Of a stretch of DNA of 64,000 nt, positions 30,504-39,254 are shown one piece after another; the first letter of the stretch is position 1, and each line of letters begins with the position of its first letter. The position numbers were made by a program, and so were the translations under genes. A model generated the notes under the pieces. That model searched no databases. It had not been told where the DNA came from and saw only the letters and a list, made by a program, of their open reading frames with translations. This DNA comes from Variovorax paradoxus (GTDB lineage: Bacteria > Pseudomonadota > Gammaproteobacteria > Burkholderiales > Burkholderiaceae_C), in assembly GCF_018614955.1 (NCBI RefSeq), contig NZ_JAGGNV010000003.1, positions 186,001 through 250,000 on the forward strand, read 5' to 3'.

Positions 30504-31034
30504 ATGTCCGATTCCCAAAGCCCAGGGGCCGTACCGCCGGCCGCCGCCGATTTCTACAAGCCGGAGAACTACCAGGCCGAGGAAAGCGTCGGTCACATGA
30601 TGCGCCGCATCACGACCCTTGTGAGCCAGGCGGTTGCCAGCGACATGTGGGAGCCGGGCGCGCCCACCTTTCCGCAATGGGCACCGCTCTACAAGCTCCA
30701 TCTGGGCCACGCCACCACCGTCGCGGAACTCGCGCGCGAGTGCCAGCTCGACACCGGTGCGATGACGCGCCTGCTCGACCGCCTCGAAGCCAAGGGCCTG
30801 TGCCGGCGCGTGCGCTCCATATCCGACCGGCGCGTGGTCAACATCGAACTCACCGACGAGGGCCGCGCCGCCGCGCGGCAGGTGCCCCATGTCCTGTGCC
30901 GCGTGCAGAACGAGGCGCTCGCCGGCTTCACCCATGAGGAGTGGGTGCAGCTCAAGGGCTATCTGCGCCGCATCCTCGACAACGCACAGGCCGTTGCGGC
31001 CCGTGGAGAAAAAGATGAATCCGCTTCTTCCTGA
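30504..31034 (+). CDS. MarR-family transcriptional regulator of the efflux operon
   Basis: A 176-residue regulator. The winged helix-turn-helix occupies about residues 70-135 (TTVAELARECQLDTGAMTRLLDRLEAKGLCRR, then the wing SISDRRVVNIELTDEGR). The flanking N- and C-terminal helices form the dimer interface. It is the first gene of an operon with an outer-membrane factor, an EmrA-like adaptor and an EmrB-like pump, so it probably represses the operon and responds to the pump's substrates, as EmrR does. The ATG lies 6 bases after the -10 box with no Shine-Dalgarno, predicting a leaderless messenger. Its 3' end overlaps the next gene by 20 bases. Confidence 0.9.
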   Translation: MSDSQSPGAVPPAAADFYKPENYQAEESVGHMMRRITTLVSQAVASDMWEPGAPTFPQWAPLYKLHLGHATTVAELARECQLDTGAMTRLLDRLEAKGLCRRVRSISDRRVVNIELTDEGRAAARQVPHVLCRVQNEALAGFTHEEWVQLKGYLRRILDNAQAVAARGEKDESASS

Positions 31035-32487
31035 GTTCGCGCGCCGCCGCGCGATCACCATGGCCGCTGCGCTGGCGGTTCTCGTTCTGGCCGGTTGCGC
31101 CGACATGGCGCACATCGATTCGCACGCGAAGCTGCGCGATGCCGATTCACTGGGGCTGGCGAGCGCGCAGGCCACGCCTGCCGTCGACAGCCAATGGTGG
31201 CTCGGCTTCGGCGAGGCGCAGCTCAATGCCCTGGTCGACCAGGCCCTGCAAGGCAATCCCAATCTGCAGGTCGCGCATGCGCGCCTCGCCCGCGCGCAGG
31301 CCTCGACCGCCATCGCCGAAGCGGCCGGCAAACCGAAGGTCGACGGCGCGCTCGATCTCACGCGGCAGAAGTTCAGCGGCAACTACATCTACCCGGCGCC
31401 GCTCGGCGGCTCGATCCAGGAGACCGGCACGCTGCAGCTCAATGCCAGCTGGGAGCTCGATTTCTTCGGCAAGAACCGCACCGCGATCGAGGCCGCCATC
31501 GGCAGCGCGAACGCCGCGGCCGCCGATGCCGACGCCGCCCGCGTCCTTTTGGCCAGCAACGTCGCACGCGGCTACTTCCAGTGGGCGCGGCTGACCGACC
31601 AGCTGGCCGTGGCGAAGCGCACGCTGGCGCAGCGCGAAGAAACGTTGAAGCTGGTGCGCGACCGCGTCTCCGCCGGGCTCGACACGCGCCTCGAACTGCG
31701 CCAGAGCGAAGGCGGCCTGCCGCAGGCGCGCCAGCAGATCGAGGCCCTCGGCGAACAGATCGCCCTCGCGCAGCACGCGCTCGATGCGCTGGTCGCCAAG
31801 CCGAATGCGACGCAGGGCCTGGCTCCGCCGGCGCTCGGCGGCATCCGGCCGATCGCGCTGCAGCCCACGATCCCGGCCGACCTGCTGGGACGGCGCGCCG
31901 ACATCGCGGCCGCGCGCTGGCGCGTCGAAGCCGCGACCAGCGATGTCGCGAACGCGAAGACGCAGTTTTATCCGAACATCAACCTCGTGGCCTTCGCCGG
32001 CTTCTCGAGCATCGGCTTCGACAACCTGGTCAAGTCCGGCAGCCAGCAGTGGGGCGTGGGCCCGGCCATCCGGCTGCCGATCTTCGAAGGCGGCCGGCTG
32101 CGCGCCAACCTGCGCGGCAAGGCCGCCGATCTCGACGCCGCGATCGAGAGCTACAACGCCTCCGTGCTCGATGCGGTGCGCGACGTGGCCGACCAGGTCG
32201 CCAGTGCGCAATCGGTGGCGCGCCAGCAGGCCGAGCAGCGCGATGCGCAGAGCGCGGCCGAAGCCGCCTACGACATCGCTGTGCAGCGCTACGGCGCCGG
32301 CCTCGGCAACTACCTCAATGTGCTGACCGCAGAGACCTCCGTGCTCGCGCAACGCCGCGAAGCGGTCGAGCTCGCCGCACGCGCGCTCGACACGCAGGTC
32401 GGCCTGGCCCGCGCGCTGGGCGGCGGCTGGCAGCCCGCCGCTTCGACCACCGCTGCGGCCGGCACGACATCGACTTCGCATCCCTGA
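31015..32487 (+). CDS. NodT/TolC-family outer-membrane efflux lipoprotein
   Basis: A 490-residue outer-membrane factor. The lipoprotein signal peptide ends in the lipobox LVLAGC (Cys at about residue 23). Two repeats of the outer-membrane efflux domain follow, with the helical-barrel patterns WELDFFGKNRTAIEAA and QFYPNINLVAFAGFSS, and the duplicated DLLGRRADIAAARWRVEAA motif of NodT proteins. It should form the trimeric exit duct for the adjacent EmrAB-like pump. Translation starts inside the marR coding region after GGAG, consistent with coupling. Confidence 0.92.
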   Translation: MNPLLPEFARRRAITMAAALAVLVLAGCADMAHIDSHAKLRDADSLGLASAQATPAVDSQWWLGFGEAQLNALVDQALQGNPNLQVAHARLARAQASTAIAEAAGKPKVDGALDLTRQKFSGNYIYPAPLGGSIQETGTLQLNASWELDFFGKNRTAIEAAIGSANAAAADADAARVLLASNVARGYFQWARLTDQLAVAKRTLAQREETLKLVRDRVSAGLDTRLELRQSEGGLPQARQQIEALGEQIALAQHALDALVAKPNATQGLAPPALGGIRPIALQPTIPADLLGRRADIAAARWRVEAATSDVANAKTQFYPNINLVAFAGFSSIGFDNLVKSGSQQWGVGPAIRLPIFEGGRLRANLRGKAADLDAAIESYNASVLDAVRDVADQVASAQSVARQQAEQRDAQSAAEAAYDIAVQRYGAGLGNYLNVLTAETSVLAQRREAVELAARALDTQVGLARALGGGWQPAASTTAAAGTTSTSHP

Positions 32488-32501
32488 CGAAAGACATTTC
32501 C

Positions 32502-33824
32502 ATGGACAGCAACGACAACACCGACACGACCGTCCCCCCGGCCCAACCCGTCGCCGAGGCAACGCCTTCCAGCAACAAGCGCCGCCGTGCGCTGACCGCG
32601 CTCGCCTCGGTGGTGGTGCTGGCCGGCGCCGGCTGGGGCCTCTACGAATGGCTGGTCGCGAGCCACTACGAATCGACCGACAACGCCTACGTGCAGGGCA
32701 ACGTGATTCAGATCACGCCGCAGATCGGCGGCACCGTGATGGCCATCATGGCCGACGACACCGACCTCGTGAAGGCCGGAGAGCCGCTGGTGCAGCTCGA
32801 TCCGGCCGATGCCAAGGTCGCGCTCGACCAGGCCGAGGCCGCGCTCGCGCAGACTGTGCGCCAGGTGCGCACGCTCTACGCCAACAACGGCTCGCTGGCC
32901 GCGCAGGTCACGCTGCGCCAGTCCGACATCGTCAAGGCGCAGAGCGACATCGCGCGCGCCCAGGACGACCTGAAGCGCCGCCAGGCCCTCAGCGGCAACG
33001 GTGCGGTGTCGAAGGAAGAGCTCAACCACGCCGAGACGACGCTGGCCAACGCGAAGAGCGCGCTCGCGGCGGCACAGGCCGGCGTGGTCTCGGCGCGCGA
33101 ACAGCTCGCGAGCAACCAGTCGCTGACCGAAGGCACCAGCGTCGAGCAGCACCCGAGCGTGCTCGCCGCCGCCGCCAAGGTGCGCGAGGCCTACCTCGCG
33201 ACGCAGCGCGTCGCGATGCCGGCGCCGGTCGAAGGCTATGTGGCCAAGCGCACCGTGCAGCTCGGCCAGCGCGTCGCGGCCGGCACGCCGATGATGTCGA
33301 TCGTGCCGCTGAACCAGGTGTGGGTCGACGCCAACTTCAAGGAAGTGCAGCTGCGCAACATCCGCCTCGACCAGCCGGTGAAGCTCACGGCCGACGTGTA
33401 CGGCAAGAAGGTCGAATACACCGGCCGCGTCGCCGGCCTCGGCGTTGGCACCGGCGCCGCCTTCGCGCTGCTGCCGGCGCAGAACGCCACCGGCAACTGG
33501 ATCAAGGTGGTGCAGCGGGTGCCGGTGCGCATCGCGCTCGACGCCGAGCAGCTCAAGGCCAATCCGCTGCGCGTGGGCCTCTCGATGGATGCCGAGATCG
33601 ACGTCACGCAGAAGGGCGGCAAGATGCTCGCCGACGCGCCGCGCGCCAGCGCGCTGGCGCAGACGCAGGTCTACAGCCGGCTCGACCAGGGCGCCGACGC
33701 CGAAGTGCAGCGCATCATCGCGGCCAACATGGGCCGCGGCGCGGCGCTCGCGAGCACGGCGCGGCCCGCGGGCAGTGCCGCATCGGCGGCGGGCGCGGCG
33801 CCCTCGCAGATCAACCCGATCTGA
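32502..33824 (+). CDS. emrA: EmrA/HlyD-family periplasmic adaptor
   Basis: A 440-residue membrane-fusion protein. An N-terminal cytoplasmic stretch precedes a single transmembrane anchor (about residues 30-48). This is followed by a biotinyl-lipoyl domain half (YVQGNVIQITPQIGGTV), a long coiled-coil hairpin (about 100-210), the second lipoyl half (MPAPVEGYVAKRTVQLGQRV) and a beta-barrel region. The C-terminal 60 residues are Ala-rich, and include QVYSRLDQGADAEVQRI. It bridges the EmrB-like pump and the NodT-like duct. Gap to the upstream gene is 14 bases. Confidence 0.9.
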   Translation: MDSNDNTDTTVPPAQPVAEATPSSNKRRRALTALASVVVLAGAGWGLYEWLVASHYESTDNAYVQGNVIQITPQIGGTVMAIMADDTDLVKAGEPLVQLDPADAKVALDQAEAALAQTVRQVRTLYANNGSLAAQVTLRQSDIVKAQSDIARAQDDLKRRQALSGNGAVSKEELNHAETTLANAKSALAAAQAGVVSAREQLASNQSLTEGTSVEQHPSVLAAAAKVREAYLATQRVAMPAPVEGYVAKRTVQLGQRVAAGTPMMSIVPLNQVWVDANFKEVQLRNIRLDQPVKLTADVYGKKVEYTGRVAGLGVGTGAAFALLPAQNATGNWIKVVQRVPVRIALDAEQLKANPLRVGLSMDAEIDVTQKGGKMLADAPRASALAQTQVYSRLDQGADAEVQRIIAANMGRGAALASTARPAGSAASAAGAAPSQINPI

Positions 33825-33841
33825 TCGGCGGCTGGCGCACG

Positions 33842-35404
33842 ATGGCGACCGCTTCGGCTCCTCCCGCACCCCTGCCGCCGCTCGAGGGTTCCGCCCGGCT
33901 GTGGGGCACGATCGCGCTGTCGGCCGCGACCTTCATGAACGTGCTCGACACGTCGATCGCCAACGTCTCGCTGCCGGCCATCTCTGGCGACCTCGGCGTG
34001 AGCTCGACGCAAGGCACCTGGGTCATCACCAGTTTCGCGGTGGCCAACGCCATCGCGGTGCCGCTCACCGGCTGGCTCACGCAGCGCTTCGGCCAGGTGC
34101 GCCTGTTCATGGCCAGCGTGCTGCTGTTCATCATCAGCTCCTGGCTCTGCGGGCTGGCGCCCAACATGACGACGCTGATCGCCTTCCGCGCGCTGCAGGG
34201 CTTCGTCGCCGGGCCGATGATTCCGCTGTCGCAGACCCTGCTGCTGTCGAGCTACCCGAAGGCCAAGGCCGGCCTCGCGATGGCGATGTGGTCGATGACC
34301 ACGCTGGTCGCGCCCGTGATGGGGCCGCTGCTCGGCGGCTGGATCACCGACAACATCTCCTGGCCCTGGATCTTCTACATCAACATTCCGGTGGGCCTGC
34401 TCGCCGCCGGCATCACCTGGGGCATCTACCGCAAGCGCGAGAGCACGACGCGCAAGGTGCCGATCGACGCGATCGGCCTGGCGCTGCTGGTGCTGTGGGT
34501 GGGTTCGCTGCAGCTGATGCTCGACAAGGGCAAGGAGCTCGACTGGTTCCATTCGCCGGAGATTGTGGCGATGGCGGTGGTGGCGGTGGTCGGCTTCGCC
34601 TTCTTCCTGGTCTGGGAGCTGACCGACAAGCACCCGGTGGTCGACCTCTCGCTCTTCAAGCGCCGCAACTTCTGGTCGGGTGCACTGGCGACGGCGGTGG
34701 CCTACGGGCTGTTCTTCGGCAACGTCGTGATCCTGCCGCTGTGGCTACAGCAGTACATGGGCTACACGGCGACGCAGGCCGGTATGATCATGGCGCCGGT
34801 GGGTCTGCTCGCGATCGTGTTCTCGCCGATCGTCGGCCTCACGGTCGCCAAGATCGATCCGCGCCGCTACGCCACCTTCTCCTTCCTGGTGTTCGCGCTG
34901 GTGCTTTGGATGCGCTCCAACTTCAACACGCAGGCCGACTTCTGGACCATCATGATCCCGACCGTGATCCAGGGCGTGGCGATGGCCTTCTTCTTCATTC
35001 CGCTGGTGACGATCACGCTGTCGGGCCTTGCGCCGGACCGCATCGCGGCGGCCTCGGGGCTGTCGAACTTCGCACGCATCACCGCGGGCGCCATGGGAAC
35101 ATCCATCGCCACCACGGTGTGGGAGAGCCGCGCCGCGCTGCATCACGCGCAGCTGGTCGAGTCGGTCAACCAGGGCAATGCGGCCGCGAGCAGCGCCATG
35201 GCCGGGCTGGCCGGCAGCGGCTTCAGTACCGAGCAGGTGCTGGGCCAGCTCAACCGCATCGTGGACCAGCAGTCCTTCATGCTGGCCGCGAACGACGTGT
35301 TCTATGCATCGGCCGTGCTGTTCCTGCTGCTGATCCCTTTTGTCTGGCTGGCAAAGCCGACGCGCGCCGCGGGCGCCTCTGATGCCGCCGCGGGCGCGCA
35401 CTGA
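33842..35404 (+). CDS. emrB: DHA2-family (EmrB/QacA) major facilitator drug efflux pump
   Basis: A 520-residue inner-membrane transporter with 14 predicted helices. The DHA2 signatures are visible: FMNVLDTSIANVSLPAISG in helix 1, GWLTQRFGQVRLF in loop 2-3 and the motif-C-like VAPVMGPLLGGWI in helix 5. It exports hydrophobic compounds using the proton gradient, through the adjacent adaptor and outer-membrane duct. Last gene of the MarR-controlled operon. No terminator with a T run is seen after it, but a large inverted repeat lies at 35492-35535. Confidence 0.92.
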   Translation: MATASAPPAPLPPLEGSARLWGTIALSAATFMNVLDTSIANVSLPAISGDLGVSSTQGTWVITSFAVANAIAVPLTGWLTQRFGQVRLFMASVLLFIISSWLCGLAPNMTTLIAFRALQGFVAGPMIPLSQTLLLSSYPKAKAGLAMAMWSMTTLVAPVMGPLLGGWITDNISWPWIFYINIPVGLLAAGITWGIYRKRESTTRKVPIDAIGLALLVLWVGSLQLMLDKGKELDWFHSPEIVAMAVVAVVGFAFFLVWELTDKHPVVDLSLFKRRNFWSGALATAVAYGLFFGNVVILPLWLQQYMGYTATQAGMIMAPVGLLAIVFSPIVGLTVAKIDPRRYATFSFLVFALVLWMRSNFNTQADFWTIMIPTVIQGVAMAFFFIPLVTITLSGLAPDRIAAASGLSNFARITAGAMGTSIATTVWESRAALHHAQLVESVNQGNAAASSAMAGLAGSGFSTEQVLGQLNRIVDQQSFMLAANDVFYASAVLFLLLIPFVWLAKPTRAAGASDAAAGAH

Positions 35405-35491
35405 TCAAGCTCTCTTGCAAGCACCTGACGCTGGTTGCAGTGCAGCATAGGCATTTGCCCCAGTAGGCAAGTTTGGTTACCGCTGCAAACA

Positions 35492-35535
35492 ATGCGGTCC
35501 GCGCAACCATGGTGGTGCGCTCGGATGGACCGCAT
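35492..35535. repeat. 44-bp imperfect inverted repeat upstream of livG
   Basis: Outer arms ATGCGGTCC and GGACCGCAT are perfect. The interior GCGCA-ACCATGGT-GGTGCGC is itself nearly palindromic, and one 6-base asymmetric insertion (TCGGAT) interrupts the right side. It ends 39 bases before livG. It could terminate emrB transcription or regulate livG; neither is shown. The rest of 35405-35574 shows nothing else. Confidence 0.5.
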
Positions 35536-35574
35536 GACTGATTCTTCCTGCAAGCACACGGGCGACCGCGCGAG

Positions 35575-36345
35575 ATGAGCGACATCATTCTCGAAACACG
35601 CCAGCTCACCAAGGAATTCAAGGGCTTCACCGCAGTCAGCAAAGTCGATCTGTCGGTCGTCCGCGGATCGATCCATGCCTTGATCGGCCCCAACGGCGCC
35701 GGCAAGACGACCTGCTTCAACCTGCTCACCAAGTTCCTCGAACCCACCTCGGGCACCATCCTGTTCAACGGGCAGGACATCACCAGCGAGCGCCCGGCGC
35801 AGATCGCGCGGCGCGGCATCATCCGCTCGTTCCAGATCTCGGCCGTGTTCCCGCATCTGACGCTGCTCGAGAATGTGCGCCTGGGCCTGCAGCGCGCGCT
35901 CGGCACCTCCTACCATTTCTGGAAGAGCGAGAAGTCGCTGATCCCCCTCAACGACCGTGCGCGTGCGCTGCTGGCCGAAGTCGGCCTCGAAGACCTTGCC
36001 GACGAGCAGACGGTGAACCTGCCCTACGGCCGCAAGCGCGCGCTCGAGATCGCGACCACGCTCGCGATGGAACCCGAGCTGATGCTGCTCGACGAGCCCA
36101 CGCAGGGCATGGGCCACGAGGACGTGCACCGCGTGGCCGAGCTCATCAAGCGCGTGTCGGCCGGCCGCACCATCCTGATGGTGGAGCACAACATGAGCGT
36201 GGTGTCGACCATCGCCGACACCATCACGGTCCTGCAGCGCGGCGCCGTGCTGGCCGAGGGGCCGTATGCCGAGGTCTCGAAGAATCCGCAGGTGATGGAA
36301 GCCTACATGGGCACCGCCGACGGCCAATTGCAAGGAGCGCACTGA
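35575..36345 (+). CDS. livG: Branched-chain amino acid type ABC transporter, ATP-binding protein LivG
   Basis: A 256-residue cytoplasmic ATPase. Walker A is GPNGAGKTTCFN. The short signature NLPYGRKRALEIATTL replaces the usual LSGGQ, as normal for LivG. Walker B is LMLLDEPTQGMG, with HNMSVV for the switch His. It begins a livG-F-J-H-M gene set in which the ATPases come first. Ligand class of the transporter is discussed under the binding protein. Confidence 0.92.
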   Translation: MSDIILETRQLTKEFKGFTAVSKVDLSVVRGSIHALIGPNGAGKTTCFNLLTKFLEPTSGTILFNGQDITSERPAQIARRGIIRSFQISAVFPHLTLLENVRLGLQRALGTSYHFWKSEKSLIPLNDRARALLAEVGLEDLADEQTVNLPYGRKRALEIATTLAMEPELMLLDEPTQGMGHEDVHRVAELIKRVSAGRTILMVEHNMSVVSTIADTITVLQRGAVLAEGPYAEVSKNPQVMEAYMGTADGQLQGAH

Positions 36346-37056
36346 ATGAGCGCTCCTGCACTCGAAATCAAGGACCTGCACGCCTGGTACGGCGAGTCGC
36401 ATGTGCTGCACGGCGTGGACATGGTGGTGCAGCCCGGCGAGGTGGTCACGCTCCTGGGGCGCAACGGTGCGGGGCGCACCACCACGATGCGCGCCATCCT
36501 GGGCCTCACCGGCGCGCGCAAGGGCAGCATCAAGGTCCATGGCACCGAAACCATCGGTATGGCCACGCACCGCATCGCGCACCACGGCATCGGCTACTGC
36601 CCGGAAGAACGCGGCATCTTCGCAAGCCTGTCGGCGGAAGAGAACCTGATGCTGCCGCCCGCGCTGAAGGGGGCCGAGAAGGGCATGTCGATCGACGAGA
36701 TCTACGCCATGTTTCCCAACCTGGCCGAGCGCCGCAACAGCCAGGGTACGCGCCTGTCGGGCGGCGAGCAGCAGATGCTGGCGGTCGCGCGTATCCTGCG
36801 TACCGGCGCCAGGCTGCTTCTGCTCGATGAAATCTCCGAAGGCCTGGCGCCGGTGATCGTGCAGGCGCTGGCCCGCATGATCCACACGCTGCGCGGCAAG
36901 GGCTACACCGTGGTCATGGTGGAGCAGAACTTCCGCTTCGCGGCGCCGCTGGCCGACCGCTTCTACGTCATGGAGCACGGCCGCATCGTCGAAAAGTTCG
37001 GTGCCGCCGAGCTCGACGCCAAGATGCCGGTGCTCCACGAACTGCTCGGCGTCTGA
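36346..37056 (+). CDS. livF: Branched-chain amino acid type ABC transporter, ATP-binding protein LivF with Arg in Walker A
   Basis: A 236-residue ATPase. The signature LSGGEQQMLAVARIL and Walker B LLLLDEISEGLAP are normal. The Walker A loop reads GRNGAGRTTTM: the invariant phosphate-binding lysine is an arginine (codon CGC). In most ABC proteins this change abolishes ATP hydrolysis, which would leave LivG as the only fully active ATPase of the heterodimer. I have an impression that R-type Walker A occurs in some Burkholderiales LivF proteins but cannot verify it. The ATG directly follows the livG stop. Confidence 0.9.
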   Translation: MSAPALEIKDLHAWYGESHVLHGVDMVVQPGEVVTLLGRNGAGRTTTMRAILGLTGARKGSIKVHGTETIGMATHRIAHHGIGYCPEERGIFASLSAEENLMLPPALKGAEKGMSIDEIYAMFPNLAERRNSQGTRLSGGEQQMLAVARILRTGARLLLLDEISEGLAPVIVQALARMIHTLRGKGYTVVMVEQNFRFAAPLADRFYVMEHGRIVEKFGAAELDAKMPVLHELLGV

Positions 37057-37104
37057 GTGCGCACCGCTATTTTTCGTCCGCTTCAACCCACACCAGGAGA
37101 CACC

Positions 37105-38301
37105 ATGAAAGCGAAACTCAAGATCGTTGCCCTCATGCTCGGCGCCGCCGGCCTCGCCACGCACGCCGTGCAGGCACAGGAGAAGGTCGTCATCGGCTAC
37201 ATCAGCGACTTGTCGGGCCTCTATGGCGACCTGGAAGGCAAGGGCGGTGCAACGGCCATCCAGATGGCCATCGACGACATGGGCGGCAAGGTGCTCGGCC
37301 AGCCGGTGGAAGTGCTGAGCGTGGACCACCAGAACAAGCCCGACATCGCCGCTTCCAAGGCACGCGAATGGATCGATACCGCGGGCGCCACGATGATTTT
37401 TGCAGGCACCAATTCCGGCGTCGCGCTGGCCACGGCCAAGGTGGCGCAGGAGAAGAAGCGGGTGTTCTTCACCAACGGGGCTGCCACCTCGGCACTGACC
37501 AACGCCCAGTGCAGCCCCTACACCGTGCACTATGCCTACGACACCGTCGCGCTGGCCAAGAGCACCGGTGGGGCCGTGGTGGAGACCGGCGGCAAGAGCT
37601 GGTTCTTCCTGACGGCGGACTACGCCTTCGGTCACGCGCTCGAAGCGGATACCGCCAAGGTGGTCAAGGCCAAGGGCGGCACAGTCGTCGGCGGCGTGAA
37701 GGCGCCGCTCAATGCGTCGGACTTCTCGTCCTTCCTGCTGCAGGCGCAAAATTCCAAGGCACAGGTGCTGGGCCTGGCCAACGCCGGGGGTGACTTCATC
37801 AACTCGATGAAGGCGTCCAAGGAGTTCGGCATCGACAAGAGCATGAAGGTTGCCGGGTTGCTGGTGTTCCTGACCGACGTCAAGAGCTTGGGCCTGCCCG
37901 CCACGCAGGGTCTGCTGCACACCACCAGCTGGTACTGGGATGCCGACGACGAGTCGCGCAAGTGGGCCGCGCGCTACGAAGCCAAGACCAAGAACAAGCC
38001 GACCGACATCCAGGCTGCAGACTACTCTGCGACCATGACCTACCTCAAGGCCGTCGAAGCCGTGAAGTCGACCGATGCCGACAAGGTGATGGCGCACCTC
38101 AAGAAGACGCCGATCAACGACTTCTACGCCAAGGGCGTGATCCGTGCCGATGGACGCATGGTGCACGACATGCTGCTGGCCGAGGTCAAGAAGCCGTCCG
38201 AATCCAAAGGTCCCTGGGATCTGCTGAAGATCGTCAAGAAGGTGCCGGGCGATCAGGTCTACACCACGAAGGAAGAAAGCACTTGCGCGCTCTGGAAGTA
38301 G
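37105..38301 (+). CDS. ABC transporter substrate-binding protein, LivJ-like
   Basis: A 398-residue periplasmic receptor with a Sec signal peptide ending THAVQAQ, then KVVIGYISDLSGLYGDLEG. It belongs to the type I periplasmic binding fold used by branched-chain amino acid and aromatic-acid importers. Two late cysteines (NAQCSPYT and STCALWK) may form a disulfide, a feature I associate with the subgroup that binds non-amino-acid ligands. AGGAGA precedes the ATG. It sits between the ATPase and permease genes. With an SMP-30 lactonase at the end of the operon, a sugar acid or carboxylate ligand is possible. Confidence 0.87.
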   Translation: MKAKLKIVALMLGAAGLATHAVQAQEKVVIGYISDLSGLYGDLEGKGGATAIQMAIDDMGGKVLGQPVEVLSVDHQNKPDIAASKAREWIDTAGATMIFAGTNSGVALATAKVAQEKKRVFFTNGAATSALTNAQCSPYTVHYAYDTVALAKSTGGAVVETGGKSWFFLTADYAFGHALEADTAKVVKAKGGTVVGGVKAPLNASDFSSFLLQAQNSKAQVLGLANAGGDFINSMKASKEFGIDKSMKVAGLLVFLTDVKSLGLPATQGLLHTTSWYWDADDESRKWAARYEAKTKNKPTDIQAADYSATMTYLKAVEAVKSTDADKVMAHLKKTPINDFYAKGVIRADGRMVHDMLLAEVKKPSESKGPWDLLKIVKKVPGDQVYTTKEESTCALWK

Positions 38302-38313
38302 GGTTCGCGCTGC

Positions 38314-38335
38314 GGGCGGCCGGGCACGGCCGCCC
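38314..38335 (+). promoter_or_regulatory. Intra-operon stem-loop after the binding-protein gene
   Basis: GGGCGGCCG and CGGCCGCCC form a perfect 9-bp stem with a 4-base loop, 12 bases after the receptor stop codon. A second, smaller GGGGC-TTCG-GCCTC hairpin follows at about 38355. No T run is present. Such structures protect the 3' end of receptor messages so that receptor outnumbers permease, as at malE-malF. Confidence 0.6.
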
Positions 38336-38378
38336 TCTCGAATAAGAAAGAAACCGGGGCTTCGGCCTCATTGCATCC

Positions 38379-39254
38379 ATGAACATTTCCCTTCCTGCCT
38401 TGTTGAGCCAGCTCCTTCTGGGGCTGGTCAACGGGTCGTTCTACGCGATCCTGAGCCTCGGGCTGGCGGTGATCTTCGGTCTGCTCAACGTCATCAACTT
38501 TGCGCACGGCGCGCTGTTCATGATGGGGGCGGTGCTGTCGTGGATGGCGATGAACTATTTCAACATCAACTACTGGGTCATGCTGGTGGTGGCGCCGCTG
38601 ATCGTCGGCGTCTTCGGCGTGCTGATCGAGCGCTTGCTGCTGCGCTGGATCTACAAGCTCGATCATCTCTACGGCCTGCTGCTGACGCTCGGCCTCACGC
38701 TGTTGATCGAAGGCGGGTTCCGCTCGGTGTACGGTGTCTCCGGACTCGCCTACAGCACGCCGGAAGCGCTCAGCGGCGGCACCAACCTGGGCTTCATGTT
38801 CCTGCCCAACTACCGCGCCTGGGTGGTGGTTGTGTCGCTGGTCGTGTGCTTCGCCACCTGGTATGCCATCGAAAAAACCCGGCTCGGCGCCTACCTGCGC
38901 GCCGGCACGGAGAATCCGCGCCTTGTCGAGGCCTTCGGCGTCAACGTGCCCTTGATGGTGACGCTGACCTACGGCTTCGGCGTCGCGCTGGCGGCATTCG
39001 CCGGGGTGCTCGCGGCGCCCGTCATCCAGATCTCCCCGCTGATGGGGCAGAACCTCATCATCATCGTGTTCGCCGTGGTCGTGATCGGCGGCATGGGGTC
39101 GATCATGGGCGCCATCCTCACCGGGCTCGGGCTGGGGGTGATCGAGGGTCTGACCAAAGTGTTCTATCCCGAGGCGTCGGCTACCGTCGTCTTCCTGATC
39201 ATGGTGGTGGTGCTTCTCATCCGCCCCGCCGGCCTGTTCGGCAGCGAAAAATGA
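38379..39254 (+). CDS. livH: Branched-chain amino acid type ABC transporter permease LivH
   Basis: A 291-residue inner-membrane permease with about eight helices. LGLAVIFGLLNVINFAHGALFMMG and the coupling-loop region ENPRLVEAFGVNVPLMVTLTYG are characteristic. It pairs with LivM. The TGA overlaps the livM ATG by 4 bases. Confidence 0.92.
   Translation: MNISLPALLSQLLLGLVNGSFYAILSLGLAVIFGLLNVINFAHGALFMMGAVLSWMAMNYFNINYWVMLVVAPLIVGVFGVLIERLLLRWIYKLDHLYGLLLTLGLTLLIEGGFRSVYGVSGLAYSTPEALSGGTNLGFMFLPNYRAWVVVVSLVVCFATWYAIEKTRLGAYLRAGTENPRLVEAFGVNVPLMVTLTYGFGVALAAFAGVLAAPVIQISPLMGQNLIIIVFAVVVIGGMGSIMGAILTGLGLGVIEGLTKVFYPEASATVVFLIMVVVLLIRPAGLFGSEK

Noticed and set aside
35302-38166. 954-codon open frame on the minus strand opposite livG-livF-livJ
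   Set aside because: Antisense to three intact ABC transporter genes, with no domain and no ribosome-binding site.
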